Shown here piece by piece: positions 1-10,380 of a stretch of DNA of 55,675 nt. The stretch spans positions 1 to 55,675 of the forward strand of contig JAMYHX010000278.1 of assembly GCA_025529335.1 (NCBI GenBank). The letters run 5' to 3'. Position numbers and translations under genes: made by a program. Numbering within the stretch: position 1 is the first letter of the stretch; every line of letters starts with the position of its first letter. The DNA comes from Rhizopus sp. PT2906 (lineage: Eukaryota; Mucoromycota; Mucoromycetes; Mucorales; Rhizopodaceae). The notes under the pieces are model-generated. The model was not told where the DNA came from and made no database searches. It was given only the letters and a program-made list of their open reading frames with translations.

Positions 1-38
1 AATTTTTGTTGATAAAAAAAAAATCATACATGCTGATT

Positions 39-40
<2 letters not shown>

Positions 41-80
<40 letters not shown>

Positions 81-84
81 CTAG
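41..84 (+). repeat. T homopolymer at an intron 3' end
   Basis: An uninterrupted run of about 40 T ends in CTAG directly before the coding exon that starts near 85. It serves as the polypyrimidine tract of an intron that begins at or left of the window edge. Similar, shorter tracts precede acceptors at 41403-41428 and 47640-47666, so this is a local habit of intron structure. Length is probably unstable by slippage. Confidence 0.75.
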
Positions 85-349
85 TTTGGCGACAACAATA
101 TCTAGTAACAGTATATCCAACATTTCTGCAGCTTCACAGCGACTTCCGAATACTGGCACAAGGTCTTCCTATACAAGACCGCCTTCCATACGAACAGAAA
201 GAAAACGAATGTCGATTATTTCTGCGACAAGCCTTTCTTCATTATCTTCCTATCAACAAGAAAGAATGATAGCAAAAGCTTCAAATCTGAGCAATGCGTT
301 GTCAAGAGCTCAACAAAAAGATGGCACATTGAAGCCTTTGAGGACGTAG
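85..349 (+). CDS. C-terminal exon of an unrecognised Ser-rich protein (5' partial)
   Basis: This is the last exon of a gene whose start lies left of the window. The reading frame opens at the CTAG acceptor after the long T tract and ends at TAG 347-349, giving about 88 residues. The segment is rich in Ser, Asn, Thr and Arg (pieces such as SSNSISNISAASQRL and ATSLSSLSSYQQER) and looks disordered. It has no recognisable domain. An AATAAA-like poly(A) signal follows within about 10 bp of the stop, supporting a true 3' end. The exon enters with one leftover base of a split codon. Function cannot be assigned from this tail. Confidence 0.6.
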
Positions 350-1319
350 TTTTTAATAAAGCATATGTATAACATTTAAACTATTGAAAGTGTGTGACAG
401 TTGTGATGTGTGACATCCAGATCTGTGGATAGAATTTTACCTTTTGATTAAGAACAATCATAAAATCCGCTTATTCTATGAAGAGTCTAGGCTTAGTAGC
501 ATAGAGTCGTATCAAAAAAGAACCTTATATCTAATTTTGTAAATAAAAAGGACATGAGGTATTGTGCGATGAAGCACAAACCTGTATTACTGTTCCTATT
601 GACAACTTACTGCCTATCTTTGTCTAGCTTCGTCATACACTTTAGGATAATCACAATAAATTGTTACTGATAGTATACACCTATAAAAATATGTCGATGC
701 ATAAACAGCAGTGTTCAAATATGCTTAGATTATAGGCATATTTCATTGCTATATGCCTCAGGTTGAGTTTTAATATTTAAGCAAAATTGCCTCGCTTCCA
801 GATTGCATTGAAGAATGTTCGATTAAAGGATGACGGAAATTCTTTTTATAAGGTCAATGGTCACTATCAAAAAGCTGTTCTGCCAACTCTATGACTCATG
901 AGCCATCTCAAAGCAAATAAGGCGAGGTCATCAGCTTTTGTATTTTATGCAAAAAGATAAAAATGTACATATCCGTGGACCCTTTTTAAAAACAAGCACA
1001 TTGGTGTAATGTTCGTGATACATTGGAAAAAAAAGGGCATAGAATTAGAATGTTGGTCCGGTACAATAGACTTTGATACAAATAAACATATTTGTACACA
1101 TGTGTGTCGCAGCAACATAAATACCAAGTCGTACTATGGAAGCTATTATTACCAAAGAAGAGTATAATAAAGTATCACTCTTAATCATGGTATAAAGTGT
1201 ATACATCCTCTTTTATTATATCCCACCAGTCGCTGCCTATAACTTAACACTTTGTTACTTGTTTTACCATGTAGCTGGATCAATATCCAACCTAAACCTT
1301 ATTAGTAAGGGTAGTAATA
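350..1319. other. Intergenic stretch with no supported gene
   Basis: No gene is supported here. A 33-codon ORF at 569-670 begins with a signal-peptide-like sequence (MKHKPVLLFLLTTYCLS) but has no continuation. A short coding-like piece near 812-895 on the plus strand (IALKNVRLKDDGNSFYK) follows a CCAG acceptor-like site and ends in a stop. Both could be gene debris. Confidence 0.4.
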
Positions 1320-1370
1320 TTAACAGATAAGGTTTAGTCGGGGAGTAGCTGCACAAAATACCAATTTAGA

Positions 1371-1775
1371 CGAGCGTGATTTTTGTTTAGATATGTGTGA
1401 TTTTTTTTTTAGCCCCTTTATCCCGAAATCTAAATAACTATTAGACGAATATAAAGCCGGAGATGGGTCTGTACTTCCTGGCAGTGTTCCAAGGAAAATT
1501 AAACAGGAACCAAAAAAGTTGTTTCCACAACATTCAGCCTTTTTGATTATGCTTGAATCATCTGTCTTTTGAAAATTAAACGAATTGGTGTGAATGTAAA
1601 CGTGGTAATGATGTGTAGCGAATGTTAGATCGATATCTGGGAGACAAGAATCCTGTGACACTGTTGTATATCCTTTTATAAATGTCTCCCATGTAAAAAT
1701 GTTTGGTACATACCGGTCATAGAGTAATGTGGATACCACAGTGAATGCAGTGTTTCCTGATGTTAGTTTTTCTTC
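1371..1775 (-). pseudogene. Unrecognised coding remnant (minus strand)
   Basis: An open minus-strand stretch of about 130 codons has non-random composition, with pieces such as FTWETFIKGYTTVSQDSC, ATHHYHVYIHTNSF and SCLIFLGTLPGSTDPSPA. It contains several cysteines and Ser/Thr-rich segments like a secreted protein. There is no credible start or signal peptide. It lies on the same strand as the larger pseudogene at 2450-4000 and might be a downstream part of it, but opposite-strand material at 1836-2390 sits between them. I do not recognise the family. Confidence 0.25.
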
Positions 1776-1835
1776 TTTATTGCAACTATACAAGGAAAAA
1801 AAATACAATTTCATGAGTATTCAATTTTTATATGA

Positions 1836-2290
1836 TGGAAATGGTGCTGTTGTCGATGAATAATGGCAGACCGGAAGTCATGTGTTATATTGCTGACGAA
1901 GATCAGCATGCTCTTGAATAATGAGTCTAATTTGGAGGTTTATCAAAGCTCACAGTTTTTTTTATATTTTTTTATTTTATTATTTCAATGAACAAGCCAA
2001 GGGAATCGAAAGGATAGAGAATGATATACTTTTTTTTGTGCCTGAAGCGGTTAATGGTCACATTGATGTCATTAGGGATGGGGGTTTCAGAAGTCACTAT
2101 GAGATTCATCTAAGCATGCAATCCGATGGTAGTTTTATCGAGTGTAAGCCCGAAGAACGGCTTATTTGACTGATTAATTTGCCCTAGTGATCGCAGGTGC
2201 TAAAGGGTTGGCGAGTTTTTGGAATTTGTGGTTTAAAGATTCGTTGTTGAGGTATTGGTTATTGTTATTGTTAGTACTCTTGTAAATGTG
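1836..2290 (+). pseudogene. Broken unrecognised gene with hydrophobic C-terminal tail
   Basis: Three coding-like pieces follow one another on the plus strand in different frames. One near 1860-1918 contains GRPEVMCYIADEDQHALE. One near 2004-2166 contains DILFFVPEAVNGHIDVIRD and GGFRSHYEIHLSMQSDG. One near 2190-2276 ends in a hydrophobic segment (RYWLLLLLVLL) like a tail anchor. Stops and frame changes separate them. A T-rich, intron-like stretch near 1945-1990 may explain one break, so decay is not proven for every junction. An AATAAA-like signal at about 2292 and a run of about 35 A from 2355 follow. I do not recognise the family. Confidence 0.3.
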
Positions 2291-2351
2291 TAGAATAAAA
2301 GCAAAGAAGTGATAAACCTCTGTTTTGTTAGAAGTGAGAGGAGGAGTTCGT

Positions 2352-2354
<3 letters not shown>

Positions 2355-2390
<36 letters not shown>
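2355..2390 (+). repeat. A homopolymer (about 35 nt)
   Basis: An uninterrupted A run lies about 65 bp after the last coding piece of the plus-strand remnant at 1836-2290. It could be a retroposed poly(A) tail or a minus-strand polypyrimidine tract. The sequence alone does not decide. Confidence 0.7.
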
Positions 2391-2392
<2 letters not shown>

Positions 2393-2449
2393 AGGCTATT
2401 TTAAGTCAACTGTAATCTCACACGTAAAGATTAGTATTAGGCATGTTCA

Positions 2450-4010
2450 AATACGACAGTTGTCGATGGTGGTAATTAAGGTAGTATCATCAAAGAATTG
2501 AGTTAAAATCGATTGAAAAATTTTGTATATGGCAGTTCCCACCACCTTCAATTTGTTGCATAACGAGGATAAAATGCATTTTTCTAAACGAGGGTTCCCA
2601 CATATAACATCGGTTGCGATTGTTTGGAAATGTTTGGATGCAGTACGATAATTCGCACTGTCATTGCCATTATCCCATCCTGTGAGAGTATAGATGGTAT
2701 ATGGTCTAGCCGCCAAATCATCTACTGCCTCGTTGCTTGCTCGACAAAGAAAGTAAGTCGATCGATGGTGAAAACGAGTTCGCAGTGGGCGTAATTGGTA
2801 AATTAAATCATAGGGAGTAATGGATGCTGCATTGTTATTTTGAGCAATTTCAGCTGCTTCTTTCCAAGCTGATTCCTTGATGAAAATGGTGGCATTTTTA
2901 CTTGAGAACTGTCATTCAGGTCAAAGGATATGGTGCTCGACCCGGTTTCTGGGTCGAAAATGCATCTAAACGCAGACTTGAAGTGACTAATGCATTAAGC
3001 GTTTTCGTACCATCCGCGTCCGTTATTGTCGTGGGATACACGTTTTTTTATTTCGTGTCTTCAGGAGGAATTGAGATATACGTTAATCTCCCATTTTTTG
3101 TTCGAAATGATTCTCGATGGGCATCCAAGGTTCTTCTTCTACCAAATACCTCAACACAATTTACAAGCAACACCTTTCCGGTAAATTCGTCTAATAAGAT
3201 TGATCCTGTCAAAGTCCGGCTGCAAGCATACCTCATACTTTTGTGAATTGACCAATCTTGGTTTAAAAACGTAGTCATATTGTTTGTCGGTCCAATATAG
3301 GTGCAGTTCATGACGTGTTGTCGCAAATGAAGTGGTCCGGCATTGGCGGCACTGTAAAGGGGCATGGATGTCGTCTGGATCGTTTTTGCCCCTTCAAATG
3401 CGCTTTGTTTCGGAACTAAGAGATACACTTTCATTCTGTCATTTTTATAAGCATGTAGATTCTTCACGTGTGTGAGCGCATTGTATTCGACGTTATCATC
3501 GTTGCTCTATGCGATAGGCTGTAAGTCATACGTGTCCATGATGGCAAGCAGACGTTTCTTTTCGCAATTATCCCAATCTGTTGATTGACAGGCATTTAGA
3601 AACGCGTTATTGTAGTCACGTTTATTCACTACAGTCGAACCCTCAGCAGAACAATCCAGCACAGAAATATGTAACTTTGGTAGGATGAAGTTGTGGTTTG
3701 CTTCGAGCCCTTCATCACTGAATATTCCCTCTTCATTACCGTCAACGTCGTGCAATAGCGAATGCTCTATTAAAAATAAAGGTTGTGAGTTATCATATTG
3801 AGATTTAGTTGCTATTGGGACACGCAAATGAACTTACTAAACGAAATAGTCCTTATAACTTGGCATTTTTTGTTTCGCACGTGTTTAGAAACCCCACTTG
3901 AAGTTTCGAATGACAGATTGTCGTTACAGAGGCATCGGAAGTAGTCACTACAACGAATGAGGTAAATCCCGGTGTTGTCTTAACAAGTTGCTAAACTTAA
4001 CAATAGCCAT
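2450..4010 (-). pseudogene. Large unrecognised pseudogene, two in-frame stops and a frameshift
   Basis: Coding-like minus-strand sequence runs from about 3990 to 2450. One frame continues from 3827 through an in-frame TAG (3507-3509) and an in-frame TAA (3048-3050) to a TGA near 2925. On both sides of each stop the protein stays plausible: TYDLQPIA then SNDDNVEYNALTHVK, and SIPPEDTK then KNVYPTTITDADGTKT. Near 2905 a one-base shift in an A run moves to another frame, which continues as NATIFIKESAWKEAAEIAQ and ends NPRLEKCILSSLCN. A possible upstream exon near 3990-3870 contains TTPGFTSFVVVTTSDASV. Cysteines and Asn/Thr-rich segments suggest a secreted or surface protein, but I cannot name it. 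The dispersed repeat copy at 4092-4420 abuts its 5' side. Confidence 0.5.
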
Positions 4011-4091
4011 GGCAAAGTAGAAAGGACACTTGGACTCTTTCCACTTCAACAAAAAAAGGTGCACACTTGGTACACTCAAAAATAGCCAATA

Positions 4092-4420
4092 CTACGGACG
4101 CCGCCTCTACCCACTGCCTATGATGTAGTCCAACAAAACTTTTCAATCTGCAGAGTCAAACTAAACATGACTTTTATAAAATCGTCATATTGGCTTGTTT
4201 CTTTTCAAGAAGAAGAGAAAAAAGAAAGAAATGTTGTTATTTATTTATTCTAATTTTATGTTGTCAGTTGATCAAAAAAGAACCAAGATCATTCATGTGT
4301 AATTATGATAAATTCGTATTTTATATCACAGAGAGTGAACTGGACAGCCTTGGGTTAAGCAGAGACTTTGATAGTGTGAGGTTGTAAAGTGCCAACATTG
4401 GTAGCAACCGTTGCACCAAG
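4092..4420 (+). repeat. Dispersed repeat, copy 1
   Basis: This is the first of three homologous segments, all in the same orientation (others at 17795-18165 and 20980-21297). Shared blocks in order are CCTATGATGTAG, CAACAAAACTTTTCAAT, TTCTTTTCAAGAAGA, TCTAATTTTATGTTGTCAG, AAGATCATTCAYGTG, and a tail encoding ELDSLGLSRDFDSVRL before a stop at 4385-4387. The 15 bases at 4092-4106 (CTACGGACGCCGCCT) match the reverse complement of the end of copy 3 at 12 of 15 positions, a possible terminal inverted repeat. The 3' end of this copy is diverged. It looks like a MITE or an internally deleted transposon. Confidence 0.6.
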
Positions 4421-5818
4421 TGTTTGCCAATTTTATTGGTCTAAAAAAATTCAGGCTTGTAATTCTTTGGTAACTGAGTTTGATTCTACACGCAGGTGAT
4501 CTCATGTGCCTAGTCAAATTCAACTTCAGTCTCCTATCTGGTATACCCTTTTCTAGAATAGGAAAGCGAGAATAGAAGCCATGAAGATGTTATGGAGATA
4601 ATATGTAGTCATGGTAACCATCATACATGTTGATTTATGTCTGAATCTACCTATTCTTCTTTTATTTTTGTCGTTTTTTTCGCAATCTGTTAAGGATAGT
4701 TACACAGGACCTTAATCTGATGTTTAAATAAGAACGGATCGACCATTCATATTACTTTGTTTATGCGCATGCGCTAATCAAAAACATACTATTGGGCAAT
4801 GTAAAGACTACAATATTTGACATTATGCGTCTATTTCTGTCTTCAAAAAAAAATCCCATTTTTTATTTTCGGGCCACAAAGAAACAAAAGGGAAGAGCGC
4901 CCGAAACGCGGCCTTAGACCATAACCTTATTTAGTATTCGCCATCTAATCCTAAAAGCGCGCGATTGCTCTTCTGCAACCCTCGTTTCTATGACAACTCT
5001 TTTTTCCACGTTTTGTACAACAATAACGAATTCTTCAATTGAAGCAGTTTAAATCATTTATTTTCCTTTTTTAAAAAGTAAAAAGTTGAGAACAGAATTA
5101 TGTTGAGGTAACCTGTTGATTCTTAGAAGAGTAATACCAAGAATTACCTATTATCCGTACCTGTTATTATCTTCATTGCTTATTCTTGTCTTTTTTTTTC
5201 CTTGGCCGATTGTGGCTTCAAATCACGATGTATTCTCCACGCAGCCTAAAGATTTCGTTGATCCTCGGTACTATATCTTTTTTTATTAATCTCCGTGCAT
5301 GAAGCACAAGCATTTCAGTGTTACTCATTCTTTGTCGTAATAAATTACCCTGATATTGCTGTATTATTTGTAAATTTAGTCTAAGTAGGTATACTTATGT
5401 AATCTAGTTGCGGTCTAAAGCTATGTCCAAAGAACAATACCCAATTCATCATTTGTAATACTGAATAACATTTTATACAAAAATTCATATGCTCTTTATA
5501 CATAACGTACATAAACAAATGTACTAGAATTTGAATACAAATCGTGATACAAGCACTTTGGCTGTGTACCACCGCCATTGTTACATAACCACAATGCCCT
5601 TTTCCAATCTATTAGCCACACAAGCATATACACACAGACAGTTTTCATTCTGAGTCTTTTTGAATAAATCTAATTGGTAAAGTCAGCTCGTTTTGATAAA
5701 ATCGTATCTTTGCTTCCGTATTTTCAATCGGAGATTCTTTAGATTTCTAGACAATAAAAAAAGACTAAAGTATAAATAAGCCAAGTGTTTTCCCTTATTA
5801 TCCACATTTCATCTTCAA
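4421..5818. other. Intergenic region upstream of the MYND gene
   Basis: About 1.4 kb of AT-rich sequence has only short, compositionally random reading frames. The final part contains a TATAAAT box at 5771-5777, about 45 bp before the ATG at 5819, so the right side is the promoter of the next gene. I see nothing else. Confidence 0.5.
5771..5777 (+). promoter_or_regulatory. TATA box of the MYND-finger gene
   Basis: TATAAAT stands 48 bp upstream of the ATG. The same spacing of a TATA-like element to the start recurs in several genes here, including both OYE genes, the MDR gene and the HAD gene. Confidence 0.55.
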
Positions 5819-6751
5819 ATGCTATCTCCAAAAGTTCTTCAATCCCCTTCTATCGAATCAAAAAATGTGTTTCAGCCCTCTTATTTCTCTTCTAATCACT
5901 ATCAATATCAATTAGCTGTTGATGCTAAACGCAAGTACTCAGTCAAGGACTGTATAAGATTAGCCTCTCAAGTTAACATAAAGCATGATGCCAATGGTTG
6001 TTACCGTTGTGACTTAGTTGCAAGCTACTATATGACGGCACTCAAGATTGCCCGTGAGCAAGAGCCTATTATTTGTAATCAAGATCTTTTCCAGCTGGTT
6101 TCTGAAATGATCAATCTCATCCTCTCTCATCGCGAAACAAGCAAATACCAATCTTTAGTCTGGTTTGACCTTCTCACAGCTGAGCTATGGGAACTTGCCA
6201 AACAGCTTAAAGAAGAATCATTTGAAAATGATATCTATATTCCCATGGATGGTATCGCCAAGCGTGGCTCAGTTGATTCAAGTGCAAGTCAAGAATCAGA
6301 AGAGTTGGAGCTAGAGGATGAAGAAGAGATGTTCAAGAGAGCTATTCGTACATCCATATATCATTGTCGCGCGGTTGTCTGTGAACAACACAAGGATGTA
6401 GAGCAGGCTATTGTTTACTATCGAAAATGCGCTTCGGTAAGACCAACTATTTTTGAATCACAGCAAAACATGCAAAAGCACGCCTTGACCTCCATGCGTC
6501 GCCTTATCTCTTCCGAGGTGACAAGCCGGCCCATTAGCACACTCAAGACTCGACCCACATGGTCATCCACTTATAGCTCAGATTCCGCTTCGTCTTCTAT
6601 CAGGACTTTATCCACATTTATCTGCTCAAACTGTAGTATCGAAAAGCAGACGATGCCTGTTTGTGCAAAATGCAAAATCCAACCTTACTGTAGCATACGC
6701 TGTATGAAATCTCACAAGTCTGTTCATGAATTAACCTGCTCAAAGTCATAA
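5819..6751 (+). CDS. MYND-type zinc-finger protein, intronless
   Basis: A single-exon gene encodes 310 aa. The C-terminal about 40 residues form a MYND zinc finger: CSNC, then CAKCKIQPYC, then CMKSHKSVHELTC, giving the expected Cys/His ligands of a domain that usually binds proline-containing partner peptides. The N-terminal 230 residues look helical and TPR-like, including a YYMTALKIAREQE segment and YYRKCASVRPTI. They are interrupted by an acidic stretch near residues 160-175 (ESEELELEDEEEMF). There is no SET domain, so methyltransferase activity is not indicated. AATAAA motifs follow at about 6840 and 6866. Its cellular role is unknown; a protein-interaction or transcription-related function is inference. 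Confidence 0.85.
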   Translation: MLSPKVLQSPSIESKNVFQPSYFSSNHYQYQLAVDAKRKYSVKDCIRLASQVNIKHDANGCYRCDLVASYYMTALKIAREQEPIICNQDLFQLVSEMINLILSHRETSKYQSLVWFDLLTAELWELAKQLKEESFENDIYIPMDGIAKRGSVDSSASQESEELELEDEEEMFKRAIRTSIYHCRAVVCEQHKDVEQAIVYYRKCASVRPTIFESQQNMQKHALTSMRRLISSEVTSRPISTLKTRPTWSSTYSSDSASSSIRTLSTFICSNCSIEKQTMPVCAKCKIQPYCSIRCMKSHKSVHELTCSKS

Positions 6752-7053
6752 CTCATACCCTGTTCATTCTTATCTCATCATTTTTGCCTTGCTCTTGTGC
6801 ATTTTTTATTCATTCTTGCATTTTCTTGGATTCTTTGCAAATAAACTATTCATTGCTTATTTTCAATAAATGACATTGTCTCTTCTTTAGTATTGTTATC
6901 CAGTCTTGGTTGCACAATTTACATAGCTCGTTTAAAACCATACTAAGCATGCCTTACCACTTGGAAACACATGTCAATAACAAAAAACGAAGCATGGCAC
7001 AAACTTGCTTTAAACCAAATAAACAGTTTATTCTTTTTCTTTTACTTTCTTTT
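6752..7053. other. Convergent intergenic region (MYND gene / aminotransferase)
   Basis: About 300 bp separates two convergent stops. It holds AATAAA-type poly(A) signals for the plus-strand gene near 6840 and 6866 and T-rich sequence for the minus-strand gene. There is no coding signal. Confidence 0.5.
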
Positions 7054-8484
7054 TTATGCTTTGTAACCCAATTCATTTAAAGAAGTGGTCAAAGCTTCAA
7101 GGACTTTATCAACATGACCACGTTCAGGTTCCATGACAGAGATACCCATATGTCTAGAAAGATTGTGAATCTATGCTCTTTATCTTTTTTGCGACACTTA
7201 CCCAATTCTGAAGTACTTGCCAGCTAATCCAACCAAGATACCGCCTGCAATTTGTACGCCTTTTGAAGCAAGAGCAGGCACCAACTGAGGAATTTCAATA
7301 CCTTCTGGTAACCAAATGGCTGTCATACCATTTGCTGCGTACTCTTCAGATTGAGCAACTGTCTTCAATCCTAATTGACGAATATCACTTCTGAACTTGG
7401 CAGCTACAGCACGATGCTTTTCGAAGCGTACTTCCATTGGTTGGCTTGTAATTGCCTTGAGGGAGGCATGAAGGGCATAAATCAATTGAACAGCAGGAGT
7501 AGCAAAGTAGGCAGGTTTACGCGCTTCATAGGCTTGCATGACTGAAGATAGATAAAGAATAAGTATATATGCGTTTATAAGCAAAATAGATGGACTTACT
7601 AGGTAACCACTTGTTCCAATTGGAGTAGTAGGCAATAATGGGTGTCTGTCGGTTCTTGAAAATTTGGAGGGCATGTTGTGAGGCAACGACTACGGACAGA
7701 CCGGGAGGAACACCCAAACCCTTTTGTGAGCCAGAGATGACGATATCGAGGTTCCATTCGTCAAAACGAATTTCCTCGGAGCCAAGAGAACAAACACCAT
7801 CGACAACGACCAAAGTATCAGGGGAGATTGACTTGACGGTATGTGCGATCGATTGGATGTCGGATAAGACACCAGTTCTACAAAGAAAAAGGTTATCACA
7901 TGATATCAATCTCTCCTTTCTCTTTCTCCCCGACAAACGTGATACTTACGATGTGTCAACGTGTGTGATAGTGACCATCTTGTATTTCTTATCATTCAAG
8001 GCTTTCTTAACTTCCTCGGTTGAAGGACGTGAACCGACTTCGGAGCGTAACATGGTGATATTGGCACCATACACAGTCAAACTGATGAAAAAAGGTTAAA
8101 TACACCGAAAACTCATCTGCTCTACTTTAACTAACCAATCAGCAAAGTTGTCGCCAAAGTAACCAGTACTTAGGACTAATACATTATCTTTTGGTTCAAT
8201 CAAATTGACCATCATATCCCAGCCCAAGGTACATGAACCAGACACGATGAATGGCTGAGCAGTCTCGGTCAAGACGACTTTACGAACCATTTCGATTGCT
8301 TCACCGTATACGGGGATAAAATTTGGGTCAACGTGAGAGGTGGCAGGAGTGCTCATAGCCGCGAGAACATCTTCATGGAACTCGATAGGGCCTAGACAAA
8401 AAGTCAATGAGCCCTCTTTCTCTTTTTGTCTTGAGTCTAGTCATTTTACTAACCTGGAATCATGCAGAGTTTATGAGGTGCCAT
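7054..8484 (-). CDS. AGX1: Alanine-glyoxylate aminotransferase (class V, PLP), 6 exons
   Basis: Exons on the minus strand are 8484-8454, 8391-8136, 8081-7950, 7877-7600, 7541-7202 and 7153-7054, giving 378 aa with all GT-AG junctions in phase. The protein matches class V PLP aminotransferases of the AGXT/AGX1 group, which transfer the alanine amino group to glyoxylate to form glycine. Signatures are PIEFHEDVL near the N-terminus, SGSCTLGWDMM, the DGVCSLGSEE segment with the PLP-binding Asp, and SGSQKGLGVPPGL holding the Schiff-base Lys (about residue 192). The C-terminal domain ends GYKA. I see neither a mitochondrial leader nor a canonical SKL-type peroxisomal signal, so a cytosolic location is plausible. 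It is convergent with the MYND gene and divergent from the WWE-like gene. Confidence 0.93.
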
Positions 8485-9762
8485 ATTGGGTATTTGCTTA
8501 TGTTTGAAGAATAAAGAGTGTGTAAAAGGAAAGAAAGGAGGAAATAGGAAGGGGGGAGAAATAGAAAGTTTAAACGCATGTGACGCGCGGAGTGGGTCTA
8601 AGTGTATTTTTAATCTGCAGCCAATCATATGCGGGTATTTAAAAACAGGAGGTATTTTCGTGCGGGGGAAAATATAGTCGTTGGGACCATTAGGGTGGAT
8701 GGTTTATGCAAAGGTTAGAGATTCCCCACGAAAGAATATATCTCCCCGTTTTTATAGACATGGTAACCTAATTTCTATCATCTGCGGATATTAATGCAGA
8801 TTCTCAGCCAGGGTTCACCCGAAAGTGTGTGTGTATATATCACACTTGTTATGTGACAAATCTCATGAGGAAGGAGGTTGATTTTATCCTAAAGGCGCTA
8901 GTCTTTTACTTGACGCCTTTTGTCAATATTCCATATCGCGGATATTTCTTCTTTATTACTTGCCGATCTGTGTTCAAAAGGCGAAGTACAAGCGATTATT
9001 TTTGGTTACTTTATCTCTAATGAAATCTGCACAGTATTCTGAATAAAGAAAGTATGCATTATAGAACATCTTTGTTTTCTTGGTCTTCGGAAGCAAGCAT
9101 CGTCCTGTGATATCCGAGCGGGATCGTCTCTGAGAGAAGTAAAAAAGGGTCCATTATTCGAAATAATGAAGATTACTAAAAGTATCAAGTGGCACTCGCC
9201 ATGATCAGTAAAAGTCCAAGGTCATCAGGGGGTATCAAAGTTTCTATTAATATAACATGTCTGGCTAAAGGTCATTGGCTCACATAAAGAAGAAGCCCTT
9301 TGTAATGTATAGACGATCCCTTATCTCCCTTCGTCTTTTATAACGGTCAATAAATGTAGCTTGAGGGAAAGGGACGAGAACGGATGGGATCTGAGGACAT
9401 ATGTATATACCAGCAACTATTAACTTGATAATACAAGTGGAGTTTGCAAAGGGGGAAGACTTGACAAGGCTTTGATGGGATTACATAATAAATTCAGGGA
9501 AACAAGGATCAAACGAAAGGGCTCAATCTATCTGTTTAATATAGACCATTGGAACATTGAATACTAAAGAAAAGAGGGACCCTGTAGATCGTCAGCCCTA
9601 TCATAATGCACCGTGATCTGCACATCAACAAATTGTAAGATCTAGAAGAAAGTCATAGCATTTTATTCCCCTTCTTTTTTTAATATAAAAAGGACTCTGT
9701 TCTTTCAGTAAATAAAGTCAACCTTCTTCTTCTCAGTTACATTAATTTATCAATCGTGAACA
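8485..9762. other. Divergent promoter region, AGX1 / WWE-like gene
   Basis: About 1.3 kb lies between two divergently transcribed starts. The right end carries TATAAAA at 9684-9690, 73 bp before the ATG at 9763. Short open frames at 8486-8677, 8829-9020 and 9006-9188 have low-complexity translations and no splice partners, so I do not call them genes. Confidence 0.5.
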
Positions 9763-10380
9763 ATGTTAATTGATCCAGCTACTGGCCGTCAAATAATCTG
9801 GGGATTCATGCTCGAAAACGCCTACTTTACTGAATTTGACAAAGCTAATCATGCAATTATCGAGATAGCCTACAGTCAGCGCAAGAGGAAGCAAACAAGC
9901 CATTACGTTGTCATTCGCGATTCACACTTGTCTAGTCCAGCAAAGGTCTACTTTGGTGTAGAACAGGTTCACCTTCGAATGCCTGGCACGCGCTATTACG
10001 TGAAAAGAGCGTTAACTAAACCGGCATCCCAAGAAGCTATGATGTTCTCGCCCAATCGCAAGCTCTCTACTAGTTCTGCTAGTGAGTTTCCGTTTAATGA
10101 TCGTCTGATCCTTCCGGATTACTCAAACCTGTTCCAGGGATACTCGGGGTTAAATGAATGTTATGTTAATTTGCGGGCAAATAACTATCAGTATGACCTA
10201 GAGCAGAACTCAGCCTATGCCTTGACAAATGATGCTCTTACTCCCAACACAAATATCGCATGGCCTAATCTATCAGACCCCATTTTATGGTGCATGTCTC
10301 ATGGTGTCTTTTCCTATGCAGGGTTGAAAGCGCCGTTACCAATGGAGGCCAATGACGATATGATGCAAGCTTTTATATAG
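9763..10380 (+). CDS. Small protein with a WWE-like N-terminal domain
   Basis: A single exon encodes 205 aa. Residues 10-85 resemble a WWE domain, a fold that binds ADP-ribose or iso-ADP-ribose: an early Trp (IIWGFMLENAYFTEFD), the acidic pair IIEIAY, KVYFGVEQVHLRMPG, and a closing YYVKR. In known WWE proteins the domain is usually joined to a ubiquitin ligase or PARP module; no such partner is visible. The remaining 120 residues are Asn/Ser/Tyr-rich with DDMMQ near the end and have no domain I recognise. TATAAAA lies 73 bp upstream, and AATAAA near 10449 marks the 3' end. The WWE call rests on pattern resemblance only. Confidence 0.6.
   Translation: MLIDPATGRQIIWGFMLENAYFTEFDKANHAIIEIAYSQRKRKQTSHYVVIRDSHLSSPAKVYFGVEQVHLRMPGTRYYVKRALTKPASQEAMMFSPNRKLSTSSASEFPFNDRLILPDYSNLFQGYSGLNECYVNLRANNYQYDLEQNSAYALTNDALTPNTNIAWPNLSDPILWCMSHGVFSYAGLKAPLPMEANDDMMQAFI

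Noticed and set aside
569..670. 33-codon frame with a signal-peptide-like start
   Set aside because: It ends quickly, has no acceptor or donor giving a continuation, and no neighbouring exon in phase. Chance hydrophobicity is likely.
2450..4010. Stop-codon reassignment or readthrough in the left pseudogene
   Set aside because: All other genes use ordinary stops with no readthrough pattern, and the same locus also carries a frameshift, so decay is simpler.
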